Origin: Gemmatirosa kalamazoonensis
GTDB taxonomy: Bacteria > Gemmatimonadota > Gemmatimonadetes > Gemmatimonadales > Gemmatimonadaceae
Length of the DNA stretch: 64,000 nucleotides
Reading direction: 5' to 3'
NCBI RefSeq assembly: GCF_000522985.1
Contig: NZ_CP007128.1
Coordinates: forward strand, 248,001 to 312,000
The translations under genes were made by a program, and so were the position numbers. Below are positions 46,271 to 56,284 of the stretch, piece by piece (positions within the stretch are counted from its first letter, which is position 1; each line of letters starts with the position of its first letter). The notes beneath the pieces are model-generated. The model did no database searches and was not told the origin of the DNA. It was given only the letters and a program-made list of their open reading frames with translations.

Positions 46271-46281
46271 TCCGACGAGCG

Positions 46282-48704
46282 CTACTCGCTCCGCAGCACC
46301 CTCATCGGATCGACGCGCGTCGCCCGCCGCGCCGGCACCCAGCTCGCCAGCAGCGCCGCTGCCACGAGCAGCACCGCGATCCCGCCGAGCACCACCGGGT
46401 CCGTGATGCGCACGTCGTAGAGCTGCGTCGCGAGCGCGCGCCCGGCGACGAGCGCGCCGCCCAGCCCGATCGCGAGGCCGAGCGCCGTGCGCGCGAGCGA
46501 GCCACCGAGGACGTCGCGCTGCACGTCGCCGCGGGTGGCGCCGAGCGCGACGCGGATCCCGAACTCGCCGGAGCGCTGCACGACGGTGTTCGCGACGACG
46601 CCGTAGATGCCCACGAGCGCGAGCACGAGCGCGCTCACCGCGAAGCCGCCTAACAGCTGCGCCAGGAACCGCTGCCGCGCCACGCTCGTCGCGACCACGC
46701 CGCGCATCGGCTGCACGTCGGCGATCGCCAGCGTCGGATCGACCGCGTGCACCTCGCGGCGCAGCGCGCCGGCGAGCGTCTCCGGGCTCCCCGTGCCGCG
46801 CACCACGAACCACCCGGCATCGCTGCCGAGCTGCCGCGACGGGAAGTAGATCTGCGGCCGCAGCGAATCGGTGAGCGCGCGGTGCTTCACGTTGCCCACG
46901 ATGCCGACGATGCGGAACGCCGGCCCCTCCTCGCCGAACGGCTGCACCTCCTGGCCGATCGGGTCCTCGCCGGGGAAGTGCGCCTGCGCGAGCGCCTCGT
47001 TCACCACCGCGACCAGCGGCGTGCCCGCGCGGTCGTCCGTCGAGAGCACGCGGCCGCGGCGCAGCGGGATGCCCATCGCGTCGAAGTAGCCGTCGGTCGC
47101 GAACTGGAACTGCGCCATCATCCGGTGCTCGACGTCCACCGGACGACCGCGGATGCCGTATGCGCCGTACGCCTCGTCGCCGCCTAACGGCAGGAAGCTC
47201 GTCGCGCCCGCGGCGCGCACGCCCGGCGTCTCGCGCAGCCGCTGCAGCGCGGCGTCCCAGAAGCGCGTCTGCGCCAGGCTGTCGGCGTAGCGCAGCCGCG
47301 GCAGCTGCACGCGCCCCACCAGCACGCGCTCCGGCGCGAACCCCGGCTGGATCGCGAGCAGCTTCGCGAAGCTCTTCAGCGCGAGCCCCGCCCCCGCCAG
47401 CAGCAGCAGCGACAGCGCCACCTCGGCCACGAACAGCATGTCGCGCGAGCGCGCACGCGCGGCGCCCGCCGTGGATCCCTTGTTGCCGTCGCGCAGCACC
47501 TCGGCGAGATCGGCGCGCGAGCCCTGCCACGCGGGCACGAGCCCGGCGATCACGCTCGCCGCCACGCTCACCGCGAACGTGAACGCCGCCACGCGCCAGT
47601 CGACTCCCGCGTCGGAGATGCGCGGGATCTCCGTCGGCACGAGCGACGGCAGCGCGCGCGAGATCAGGCTCGCGAGCGCCAGGCCCGCCGCGCCGCCGGC
47701 GATGCCCAGCACCACGCTCTCGGCGAGATGCTGCCGCACGAGCTCCGCGCGTCCGGCGCCGATCGCGGCGCGCACCGCGGTCGCGCGCTGCTTCGCGGCG
47801 ACGCGGGCCAGCGTCAGGTTCGCGACGTTCGCGCAGCCGATGAGCAGCACCGCGCCCACCGCGCCCATGAGCAGCAGCAGCATGGACCGCGCGCCCGACA
47901 CGACCGCTTCGTGCAGCGGCACGACGCGCGCGCCCCAGCCCTTCTGCATCTCCGGATAGTCGCGCGCGATGCGGTCCGCGATCGTCTGCAGGTCCGCCTG
48001 CGCCGCCGACACCGTCACGCCCGGCCTGAGCCGCGCGACCGCGCTCGCGAAGTGGTTGCCGCGCCGATTCCACGTCTTCTCGTCCCACCGGAACGGCATG
48101 ACGACGTCGGTGCTCTGCGCGAGCGGGAAGCGGAAGTCCGGCGACAGCACGCCGACGATCGTCGTCGGCGCGTCGTTCAGCGTCATCGTGCGGCCGACGA
48201 TCCCGCGGTCCCCGCCGAAGCGCCGCTGCCACAGCGAGTGGCTGATGACCGCCACGGGTGCCGCGCCCGGCAGGTCCTCGTCCGCGGTGTAGCCGCGGCC
48301 GAGCGCGAGCGGGGCGCCTAACGTCTGCCACAGCCCCGCCGAGGCGCGCGCGCCGGAGATCCGCTCCGGCTCCGACGCGCCCGACGACGGGTCCGAGCGC
48401 AGCGTGAACGCCGCGTCGGTGACGAGCGCCATCGACGCGAACGCGTGCGAGCCGTCGCGCCAGTCGCGGAAGTTCGCCGCCGACAGCGGCATGCGATCGT
48501 CCTTCCCGCGCGGCGCGTACTCGTACAGGGCCACGAGCCGCTCCGGCTCGTGGAACGGGAACGCGCGCAGCAGCACCGCGTTCACGACGCCGAACACCGT
48601 CGCGTTCGCACCGATGCCGATCGCGAACGTCGCGACGGCGGCCAGCGTGTACGCGGGAGAGCGCAGCAGGGCGCGCGCGCGGCGCGCCGGAGATCCGTGA
48701 TCAT
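46282..48704 (-). CDS. ADOP permease, array member 8, with start-proximal frameshift
   Basis: The body (up to 771 residues from GTG 48597) is an intact ADOP permease with [20 protein letters not shown] and the end [20 protein letters not shown]. The natural start should be ATG 48704: it encodes [11 protein letters not shown], matching the other members, but then the frame shifts. The expected continuation ([20 protein letters not shown]) is in another frame. Removing one GC pair from the GC run near 48671-48682 restores a perfect ADOP N-terminus. So the gene either is off by dinucleotide expansion, or is misread in the sequence. A GTG at 48597 would give a protein lacking most of TM1. Confidence 0.8.
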
Positions 48705-48790
48705 GGGTCGATTCCGTTCGTCGGGATACACGAAGGGCGGCCCAACGACGTGAGCCGCCCGTTGTGGGTGCTGCGCCTAACGACCGCCGA

Positions 48791-49555
<765 letters not shown>

Positions 49556-49589
49556 GGTCTGGGGGGCGGGTGTAGGGAGGAGCGGGGCG

Positions 49590-50834
49590 TTACTTGATGC
49601 GGAGCCGGTCTTGCGCGTCCCACTGCGAGACGTCCGAGATGATCACCTTGTCGCCCGGGTTCAGGCCCTTCTTCACTTCGACCGTGTTCACCGAGCCGAC
49701 ACCGAGCTGCACCTGGACACGCTGCGCGGTCTTGCCGTCCGGATCGAGCCGGAACAGCCCCACCGTGCTCTCGGCCTGCCCGTAGGCGGGCCGTCCCACG
49801 TAGATCACGTCGGGGAGCCGCTCGATCTCGATCGTCCCGTCCACCGAGATGTCGGCCCGGGCGCCCTTCGGCAGCTCGCCCTCCAGCGCGACCTCCACGG
49901 TGACCGTCCCGTTCACGGCCGACGGATCCACGCGTGAGACACGCCCATTGACCAAACCGTTTCTCGTGTCGACCGACACCGGCTGGCCGATGACGATGTC
50001 CTTGGCCTGCGTCTCCGGTACGCGCAGAACGGCCTTGAGTTTCCCGGGCTGCGCCACGCGCGCGAGCGGGGCCCCCGCCTGGACATACTGGCCGAGATCC
50101 AGCGTCATGTCCTGGAGCACCCCCGGCTCGCCGGCCGTCACGTGCATCGAGTTGATGCGGTCCTGCTGGAACTGCGCGACGCTGCGCTGCCGCGCGACGT
50201 TGGCCTCCTCGAGCTTGAGCTGCTCGCCGACCGTCCGCTCGAGGAGCGCGAGCCGGTCCTTCTCGATCTTCAGCCGCGCCTCCAGCTCGTGCATGCTGTC
50301 GCGCGCCTTGGCCACCTCGTTCGCGCTCGACATCCCCTTCTTGTCGAGCGACTCGAAGACGTCGAGCTGGCGCTTCGCGTCGTTGTACTGGGCCGTGACC
50401 GTGGCGATCGTCGCCTGCTGCTGCATGCGCTGCGTCTGCAGGTTCGACTTCAGGCTCACGAGGTTCGCCTCGGCCGCCGCGAGCGCGCGCTGGGCCTCGA
50501 GCGCCTGGAGCTGCACGTCGGGGTTCGACATCTCGAGCAGCACCGTCCCCGGCTGCACCGTCTGGCCCACCGTCGCGATCTTCTGCTCGATGCGGCCCGC
50601 GGTGAGCGCGGTGATGATGCGCACGTGCTCGGGCACCAGCGTGCCCGGAGCGCGGACGTTGCGTACCATCGTCCCACGGCGAACGGTGTCGATCCACAAC
50701 GTCGCCCGCTCGACGCTCGGCGCCGCGGGCTCCAGCTTCGTGAGAGCGACACTGACGCCGACGATGGCGACGAGGCCACCGGCGATGGCGATGTAGCGGC
50801 CGCGCTTCGGCTTTGGGGCGCGTGCGATGTCCAC
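49590..50834 (-). CDS. HlyD/MacA-type periplasmic adaptor (membrane fusion protein)
   Basis: A 414-residue adaptor. It starts with GTG 50834, a basic stretch (APKPKRGRY) and one TM helix (IAIAGGLVAIVGVSVAL). Then come a beta/lipoyl half (GTLVPEHVRIITALTAGRI, QPGTVLLEMSNPD), a long coiled-coil hairpin (about 110-240, KARDSMHELEARLKIEKDRL), the second lipoyl half (LDLGQYVQAGAPLARV) and a C-terminal barrel (GLNPGDKVIISDVSQW). It bridges the permeases to an outer-membrane channel; no TolC-like gene is in the window. It is the promoter-proximal gene of the array. The 216-bp divergent gap (50835-51050) to the MarR gene is the likely control region. Confidence 0.88.
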   Translation of the reverse strand: MDIARAPKPKRGRYIAIAGGLVAIVGVSVALTKLEPAAPSVERATLWIDTVRRGTMVRNVRAPGTLVPEHVRIITALTAGRIEQKIATVGQTVQPGTVLLEMSNPDVQLQALEAQRALAAAEANLVSLKSNLQTQRMQQQATIATVTAQYNDAKRQLDVFESLDKKGMSSANEVAKARDSMHELEARLKIEKDRLALLERTVGEQLKLEEANVARQRSVAQFQQDRINSMHVTAGEPGVLQDMTLDLGQYVQAGAPLARVAQPGKLKAVLRVPETQAKDIVIGQPVSVDTRNGLVNGRVSRVDPSAVNGTVTVEVALEGELPKGARADISVDGTIEIERLPDVIYVGRPAYGQAESTVGLFRLDPDGKTAQRVQVQLGVGSVNTVEVKKGLNPGDKVIISDVSQWDAQDRLRIK

Positions 50835-51050
50835 GGAAGGTCGGGAAGAGGGTCGATCGGGGGTGTTCCGGCGCCTCCTCTAAAGACAAGCTTCGTGCCC
50901 CCGTTGCCGCTTTGTAGTGCGTTATGAATCAACGACTTACGTGCCACCGGGCACCCCTCCCCGACGGGCCGGCGTCCGCTCCCGGGACCGCACTGTCCGG
51001 ATCCGGACACCGTTCGACACGCCCCCCCCTCCCTTCGTAGATTGCCGGCA

Positions 51051-51584
51051 ATGGCACTTCGATCCGAGGATTCCCCCAGAATGGACGACCCGCGTGACGA
51101 CGCGGAGTCCGTCCGGGCGTTGAACGCGCTGCGTCGCCTCGTGCGCGCCCTGCGAGCCGCCGGGCGCGACGCGCGCCGCAAGCACGCCGTGACGTCGGCC
51201 CAGCTCTTCGTGCTCCGCGAGCTCGGCGCCTCGCCGGGCATGTCGCTCGGCGAGCTCGCCCAACGCGTCCATACCTCGCAGAGCACCGTCTCGGAGGTCG
51301 TCGGACGGCTCGTCGACGCGGGGCTGGTGCGGCGACGGACCCCCGCCGCCGACGGCCGTCGCCGCGAGCTGACCCTGAGCGCGCGCGGCCGCAACATCGT
51401 GGACGCGGCGCCGCCGTCCACTCAGGAGCGGCTCATCGCGTCGTTCCGCGAGCTCCCCGCGGCGCGGCGCGAGGCGATCGCCGCCGGACTCGAGGCGTGG
51501 GTCGACGCCGCGGGCCTCGCCGACGCCCCGGCCCCGATGTTCTTCGAGCGGAGCAGTGATCGGCCGCGCCGTCGCGATGGCTGA
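51051..51584 (+). CDS. MarR family transcriptional regulator
   Basis: A 177-residue MarR-type repressor (ATG 51051; ATG 51081, with GAGGA upstream, is an equally good start giving 167 residues). The winged helix is TSAQLFVLRELGASPGMSLG, LAQRVHTSQSTVSEVVGRLV and the wing TPAADGRRRELTLSARG. The N- and C-terminal helices form the dimer interface. It is divergent from the adaptor gene, the usual place for a regulator of an efflux operon, and overlaps the ClC gene as ATGGCTGA. Ligand not known. Confidence 0.88.
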   Translation: MALRSEDSPRMDDPRDDAESVRALNALRRLVRALRAAGRDARRKHAVTSAQLFVLRELGASPGMSLGELAQRVHTSQSTVSEVVGRLVDAGLVRRRTPAADGRRRELTLSARGRNIVDAAPPSTQERLIASFRELPAARREAIAAGLEAWVDAAGLADAPAPMFFERSSDRPRRRDG

Positions 51585-53499
51585 TCCGGTTCAGCCCGCC
51601 TCCCGGCACGCCGCCGCCCCCGACGGCGCCATCCCCGTCGCACCCGGCCTCGAGCCGGCCGTCGAATCCTCCGTCACCGCCACGCTCCGCACCCCCGCGG
51701 AGTACGAGCCGGTGGACCGCCGCGTCGTGGCGCTCGCCGCGGTGTGCGTCGCGCTCGGCGTCGCGGCGGCGGTGCTCGCCCAGGTGCTGGTGGGGCTCAT
51801 CGCGCTCGTCACGAACGTCGCGTTCCACCACCGCTTCAGCGTCACGCCCGCCTCCCCCGCCGGCCACACACTCGGCGGCTGGGTCGTCCTCGTGCCCGTG
51901 CTCGGCGCGCTCGTCGTCGGCGTCATGGCACGATGGGGCTCGGCGGCCATCCGCGGCCACGGCATCCCCGAGGTCATGGAGAAGGTGCTGTTCGGCGAGA
52001 GCCGCATCCCGGCGCGCGTGCTGTTCCTGAAGCCGCTCAGCGCCGCGGTGGCGATCGGCACCGGCGGCCCGTTCGGCGCCGAGGGGCCGATCATCGCGAC
52101 CGGAGGCGCGTTGGGCTCGCTCCTCGGACAGCTCGTGCACGTCACCGCCGACGAGCGCAAGACGCTCCTCGCCGCCGGCGCGGCGGCGGGCATGTCGGCC
52201 ACGTTCGGGTCGCCGGTCAGCGCGGTGCTCCTCGCCGTGGAGCTGCTGCTGTTCGAGTACCGTCCGCGCTCGCTCGTGCCGGTGGCGCTCGCCGCCGCGT
52301 CGGCCGCCGCCGCGCGCATCGCGTTCGACGGCTCGGCGCCGATGTTCCCTCTCTCCGGCGTCACGTCGCCGGGCGGCGAGGCGATGGCGTTCTACGTCCT
52401 GCTCGGCGCGCTGATCGGCGCGCTCGCCGCCGGCATCACGCGCATCACCTACGGCATCGAGGACGGCTTCGAGCGGTTCGGGCACCGATTCCACGTGCAC
52501 TTCATGTGGTGGCCGGCGATCGGCGCCGTCGTCGTCGGCCTCGTGGGGCTCGTCGAGCCGCGAACGCTCGGCGTCGGCTACAACAACATCGTCGGGGCGA
52601 TCGACGGGCAGATCGTGGGTCGGGCGCTCATCGCGCTCGTCGTGCTGAAGTTCGTGTCGTGGTCGATCTATCTCGGCAGCGGCACGTCGGGCGGCACGCT
52701 CGCGCCGCTGTTCACCGTCGGCGGCGGGCTGGGCGCGTGGCTCGGCGCGGCGGTCGCCGCGGCGGCGCCGTCGCTCGGCGTCGACGCCCGGGTCGCGGGG
52801 CTCGTCGGCATGGCCGCGATCTTCGCCGGCGCGTCGCACGCGCTGCTCGCGTCGATCGTGTTCGCGTTCGAGACGACCCGCCAGCCGTTAGGCCTGCTCC
52901 CGCTGCTCGGCGGCTGCTCGGCCGCGTACCTCGCGGCGCTGCTGCTGAACCGTCGGTCGATCATGACCGAGAAGCTCGCGCGCCGCGGCGCGGAGGTGCG
53001 CACGGAATACGCGGCGGACTGGCTGAGCCAGATCCTCGTCCGCGACGTCATCGCCGGACGCGCCGACATCGTCACGCTGCCGGCGAGCCGCACGCTCGCC
53101 GAGGTGCGGGCGTGGCTGCTCACCAGCACGCGCGACGCATCGCACCAGGGCTACCCGGTGGTGGACGATCTCGGGCTGCTCGTCGGCGTGCTCACGCGGC
53201 GCGACCTGCTCGCCCCCGAGGCCGACGAACGGCAGACGATCGGGGCGCTCGTGAAGCGGCCGCCGGCGATCGTGTTCACCGACAGCACGCTCCGCGACGC
53301 GGCGGACCAGATGGTGATCGAGGCGGTCGGCCGGCTCCCGGTGGTGGAGCGCCACGCGCCGCGCCGCGTGGTGGGGATCGTCTCGCGGAGCGACCTGCTC
53401 GCCGCGCACGCGCCGCGGCTGCAGGCCGCGCGCCGCCGCGGCACGCCAGCGTTCCGCATGCCGCAGCGCGCGACGGCGGCGGCCGGGCCGGATCGTTAG
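51577..53499 (+). CDS. ClC family chloride transporter with CBS domains
   Basis: A 640-residue ClC protein from ATG 51577 (a GTG at 51556 is possible). About 55 N-terminal residues precede the helices. Selectivity loops are GHGIPE (canonical GSGIPE, with Ser replaced by His), GAEGP with gating Glu169, and GTSGGTLAP. The internal proton Glu is kept in FEYRP. Both Glu residues argue for Cl-/H+ exchange rather than a channel, but the Ser-to-His change at the anion-coordinating position may alter selectivity. Residues about 485-620 contain a CBS pair (LVRDVIAGRADIVTLPA, VVGIVSRSDLLAAH). Coupled to MarR by overlap; its stop overlaps a convergent channel gene. Confidence 0.88.
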   Translation: MADPVQPASRHAAAPDGAIPVAPGLEPAVESSVTATLRTPAEYEPVDRRVVALAAVCVALGVAAAVLAQVLVGLIALVTNVAFHHRFSVTPASPAGHTLGGWVVLVPVLGALVVGVMARWGSAAIRGHGIPEVMEKVLFGESRIPARVLFLKPLSAAVAIGTGGPFGAEGPIIATGGALGSLLGQLVHVTADERKTLLAAGAAAGMSATFGSPVSAVLLAVELLLFEYRPRSLVPVALAAASAAAARIAFDGSAPMFPLSGVTSPGGEAMAFYVLLGALIGALAAGITRITYGIEDGFERFGHRFHVHFMWWPAIGAVVVGLVGLVEPRTLGVGYNNIVGAIDGQIVGRALIALVVLKFVSWSIYLGSGTSGGTLAPLFTVGGGLGAWLGAAVAAAAPSLGVDARVAGLVGMAAIFAGASHALLASIVFAFETTRQPLGLLPLLGGCSAAYLAALLLNRRSIMTEKLARRGAEVRTEYAADWLSQILVRDVIAGRADIVTLPASRTLAEVRAWLLTSTRDASHQGYPVVDDLGLLVGVLTRRDLLAPEADERQTIGALVKRPPAIVFTDSTLRDAADQMVIEAVGRLPVVERHAPRRVVGIVSRSDLLAAHAPRLQAARRRGTPAFRMPQRATAAAGPDR

Positions 53500-54317
53500 G
53501 CCGCGCCGTTAGGCGGGCGCACGTCGTCGCGCAGCGCGCGCACCTCGGCGCGCAGCGCGACGATCTCCGTCCGCAGCGCGTCGATCGACGCCTGGCCGGC
53601 CACCTCGGCGTCGGGGTCGTGCGCGTCGCGCCCGACGAAGAACGTCGCGAGCGCCGCCGTCACGTAGCCGAACACCGCGAAGCCGAACAGCGCCAGCAGC
53701 AGACAGAGCGCGCGTCCCTCGCCCGTGCGCGGGAAGTAGTCGCTTCCCACGGAGGTGAGCATCATCGCCGTCCACCACAGCGCGCTGCCGTAGCTGGTCA
53801 GCTCCGTGCCCGGCGCGTCGCGCTCGAACGCGTACATGCCCGCCGCGCCGGCGAGCGCCACGAGCCCGGTGAGCGCCACCACGTAGCCCATGCCGCGCCG
53901 CGCGAAGCTGCGGCCGAGCGCGCGCACGCCGCGGTTCAGCGTGCCGACCACCTTCACCAGCCGCAGGCCGCGCAGCGCCCGCAGCCCGCGGAGCGCCCGC
54001 ACGGCGCGGAACGCGCGCAGCACGCGCACCGCGGGCACGAGCAGGGAGAGCGCGGTCAGCCAGTTGGCCCGCAGGTACGCGACCTTGTGCGGGGCGAGCC
54101 AGAACCGGAGCACGAAGTCGACCACGAACAGCGCCCAGATCGTGGTGCCCACCGCCTGCAGGAACGGCGACAGGCCGCGCGTGAACTCGACGACGAACAG
54201 CGCGAGCCACGCGAAGCTGAGCACCACCATCGGCTTCTCGAGCCACGCCTCCAGCTCGCCCAGCGCGTGCCACCGCTCCGCGGTCTCGGCGGGGTGCGCC
54301 GTGGTGTCGCCCGTCAC
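53496..54317 (-). CDS. voltage-sensor ion channel with TSVGSD filter
   Basis: A 273-residue six-helix channel. Start GTG 54317 overlaps the GntR stop as GTGA. The S4 helix has a basic residue at every third position for nine repeats (RVLRAFRAVRALRGLRALRG, then LRLVK). S5 (VVALTGLVALAGAAGMYAF), pore helix and S6 (LLLALFGFAVFGYVTAAL) follow. The filter reads MLTSVGSDYFP, not TVGYG, so it is not a standard K+ filter. The C-terminal tail is a short coiled coil (LRTEIVALRAEVRALRDDVR) for tetramer assembly. It is in the ion_trans family; ion selectivity cannot be assigned. Confidence 0.85.
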   Translation of the reverse strand: MTGDTTAHPAETAERWHALGELEAWLEKPMVVLSFAWLALFVVEFTRGLSPFLQAVGTTIWALFVVDFVLRFWLAPHKVAYLRANWLTALSLLVPAVRVLRAFRAVRALRGLRALRGLRLVKVVGTLNRGVRALGRSFARRGMGYVVALTGLVALAGAAGMYAFERDAPGTELTSYGSALWWTAMMLTSVGSDYFPRTGEGRALCLLLALFGFAVFGYVTAALATFFVGRDAHDPDAEVAGQASIDALRTEIVALRAEVRALRDDVRPPNGAA

Positions 54318-55255
54318 GCGTGCGCTCCCGCGAGCGCGGCCATGTTCGCGCGCACGAGGAACGTGAGCAGCGCGCGGGCCGCGTCGTCCGACAGGAAGCG
54401 GTGCGGCTGGATCGGCCGCCCGGGACCGGAGCGCCCGCCGAGCAGCGCCGCGACGCGCTCGCGCGCGCTCGTCATCACGAACGTCGGCGCGTCGTCGGGG
54501 ATCGTCGACAGATCGTCGCGGTCGACGACGAGCACGTGCACGCGCTCCGCCGGGCCTAACGGTCCGAGCATGCGGCGCAGCTTCGCCTCGAAGCGCGGGT
54601 CGGTGGCGACGTAGTACACCGGCCCCTCGCGCATCCCGCGCGCGACGTCATCCATGACGTCCGGGCGCAGCGAGACGGCGATCCACGGCTTGCCGAGCCG
54701 GTCGGCGACCGCCTGCACCTCGGTGGCGTGATAGAGCGTCGTCACGAGCACGTCGGCGCGGCGCGCGGCGAGCGGCGTCTCGGCCCCGCGCAGGTCGTCG
54801 ACCTCCACGCTCTCGGAGACGAAGCCGTGGTCCTCGGCGAGCTCGGAGCACAGCAGGTGGAGCTGGTCGCGGTTGCACTCGATGCACGCCGCGCGCACGC
54901 GGCGCGTCTCCAGCGCGCGCCGCACGTACTCCGAGACCTCGCGCGGCGCGAGCCCCCGCGCGCGCGCCTGGACGAGCATCGCGACGAGCCACCCCGCGAG
55001 GTCCGGCAGGCCGCCGCCGCCCGCCGGATGCGGCGGGACGACGTAGGCGCCGGAGCGTGGCCGCAGCTCGACGAACCCCTCGTCGGCGAGCGTCCGCAGC
55101 GCGGCGAGCACCACCCGCTCGTTCACGCCGAACTCCGCGGCGAGCGCGCGCGTGCTCGGCAGCCGCTGCCCCCCGCGGAGCCGGCCGACGTGGAGCCCGC
55201 TCACGATCCGATCCCGCAGCGCGTCCGCCACCCCGTCGCGTCCGATGCGCGGCAT
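54314..55255 (-). CDS. GntR family regulator with PBP-like sensor domain
   Basis: A 313-residue regulator. The GntR winged helix occupies residues 1-75 (GQRLPSTRALAAEFGVNERV, LADEGFVELRPRSGAYVVPP). A helical linker leads to a domain with ACIECNRDQLHLLCSELAED, VLVTTLYHATEVQAVADRLG and PVYYVATDPRFEAKLRRMLG. These resemble a periplasmic-binding-protein-like effector fold found in some actinobacterial GntR proteins. ATG 55255 precedes the helix-turn-helix closely. It is divergent from the electron-transfer operon across a 282-bp gap containing an A+T-rich island, so it may control itself and that operon. This is inference. Confidence 0.82.
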   Translation of the reverse strand: MPRIGRDGVADALRDRIVSGLHVGRLRGGQRLPSTRALAAEFGVNERVVLAALRTLADEGFVELRPRSGAYVVPPHPAGGGGLPDLAGWLVAMLVQARARGLAPREVSEYVRRALETRRVRAACIECNRDQLHLLCSELAEDHGFVSESVEVDDLRGAETPLAARRADVLVTTLYHATEVQAVADRLGKPWIAVSLRPDVMDDVARGMREGPVYYVATDPRFEAKLRRMLGPLGPAERVHVLVVDRDDLSTIPDDAPTFVMTSARERVAALLGGRSGPGRPIQPHRFLSDDAARALLTFLVRANMAALAGAHA

Positions 55256-55337
55256 GCCGTGTCTCCTCCATGTCGGGTGCGCGCTCGGGCCTGCCACTCC
55301 CGTGCCGCGAGCGCGAGCTGCTGTGCCGGGTGTGCAC

Positions 55338-55371
55338 CAATGAGCGTTAAGATCGTTAATTACTGTACATG
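55338..55371. promoter_or_regulatory. A+T-rich island, candidate operator/promoter
   Basis: In a region of about 74% G+C, this stretch is about 60% A+T (GCGTTAAGATCGTTAATTAC at 55344-55363). It has two direct CGTTAA repeats 9 bp apart (55345, 55354) and the words TAATTA and TGTACA. It lies 83 bp from the GntR start and 167 bp from the exported-protein start. Position and composition suggest promoter elements and a GntR site. No footprint-like dyad is certain. Confidence 0.5.
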
Positions 55372-55537
55372 GAGTGCAGCAGTTGGCGCGCGGTATGCGA
55401 TGCCTCCACGTGGCCGGCGCTCCGGCGGCCATCGCAGAACCCGCCCGGCTCGGGGACGCGAGCGGCACCGGGGCGGCCCGGCCGCTACGCCGCACCGCGC
55501 GGCGTAGCGATTCGGTCCAGCAGTCCGCAGGTGTCGC

Positions 55538-56284
55538 ATGTCGAAGTCGTACCCAACCCGCGCGTGGCTCATGGCGGCGCTCGTCGCCGCCGGCGCGGCC
55601 GGCACCACGGTGGGCGCCGCGCCCGCCGCCGCCCAGTCGCCAGCGCCGCACTGCCGCGTGCTGTGCGCGCCGAGCGTCACCGCGATGCCAGGGCTGCTGC
55701 GCACGCACCTCGCGCACGGCCCGGTCGTGCAGAGCGCCGGCGGCGCGGCGCACCGGCTCCCCTCGTCGTCCGCGCTGGAGCTCATCCTCGCCGCCGCCGC
55801 GCGCACCGCGATACAGCGCGTGAGTCTGTTCGGCAGCGTGCAGTGGCTGCCGAACGCCGGCGAGGCGCGCAACCCGTTCACGCTCTACACGGCGAACGAG
55901 CTCGGTGGGCACGTGCACGCCAACGCGCCGACGCTCACGATCGGCGGTTCGGTGTCGCTGCTCGACGCGTCGGCCTCGCGCGGGCTGCTCGACGTCGCGG
56001 CGAACGTCGGCGATCTGTTCAGCCAGGCCGCGCGTCCGCGGGACCGCGCCGCGTACACGCACAAGCTCGACCTCGACCTCGTCGCGCACGCGCACGTGTT
56101 CCGCGCCGCACCGCGGTACACGTACCTGCACGCCGCCTCGGTGTTCGGGATTCTCGACTACGTGGCCACGGGGCTGCCGAAGGCGGGCGACGAGGTGCCC
56201 ACCGGCCGGCACTTCGTGACCGATGCGCGGCCGCTCGCGCTCATCGTGGGGCTCGCGCTCCCGCTCGCGGAGTCGCAGCGATGA
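55538..56284 (+). CDS. exported protein of unknown function
   Basis: A 248-residue exported protein. The signal peptide (MSKSYPTRAWLMAALVAAGA, cleavage near AAAQSP) is followed by HCRVLCAPSV and strand-rich sequence: TAIQRVSLFGSVQWLPN, ELGGHVHANAPTLTIGGSVS, HKLDLDLVAHAHVF. Alternating hydrophobic residues suggest a small outer-membrane barrel. It is the first gene of the plus-strand electron-transfer operon and overlaps the next as ATGA. I do not recognise the family. Confidence 0.7.
   Translation: MSKSYPTRAWLMAALVAAGAAGTTVGAAPAAAQSPAPHCRVLCAPSVTAMPGLLRTHLAHGPVVQSAGGAAHRLPSSSALELILAAAARTAIQRVSLFGSVQWLPNAGEARNPFTLYTANELGGHVHANAPTLTIGGSVSLLDASASRGLLDVAANVGDLFSQAARPRDRAAYTHKLDLDLVAHAHVFRAAPRYTYLHAASVFGILDYVATGLPKAGDEVPTGRHFVTDARPLALIVGLALPLAESQR

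Noticed and set aside
48733-48775. Terminator between the second ATPase and permease member 8
   Set aside because: A six-pair GC stem can be drawn, but it has no T-run and such stems are frequent by chance in this composition.
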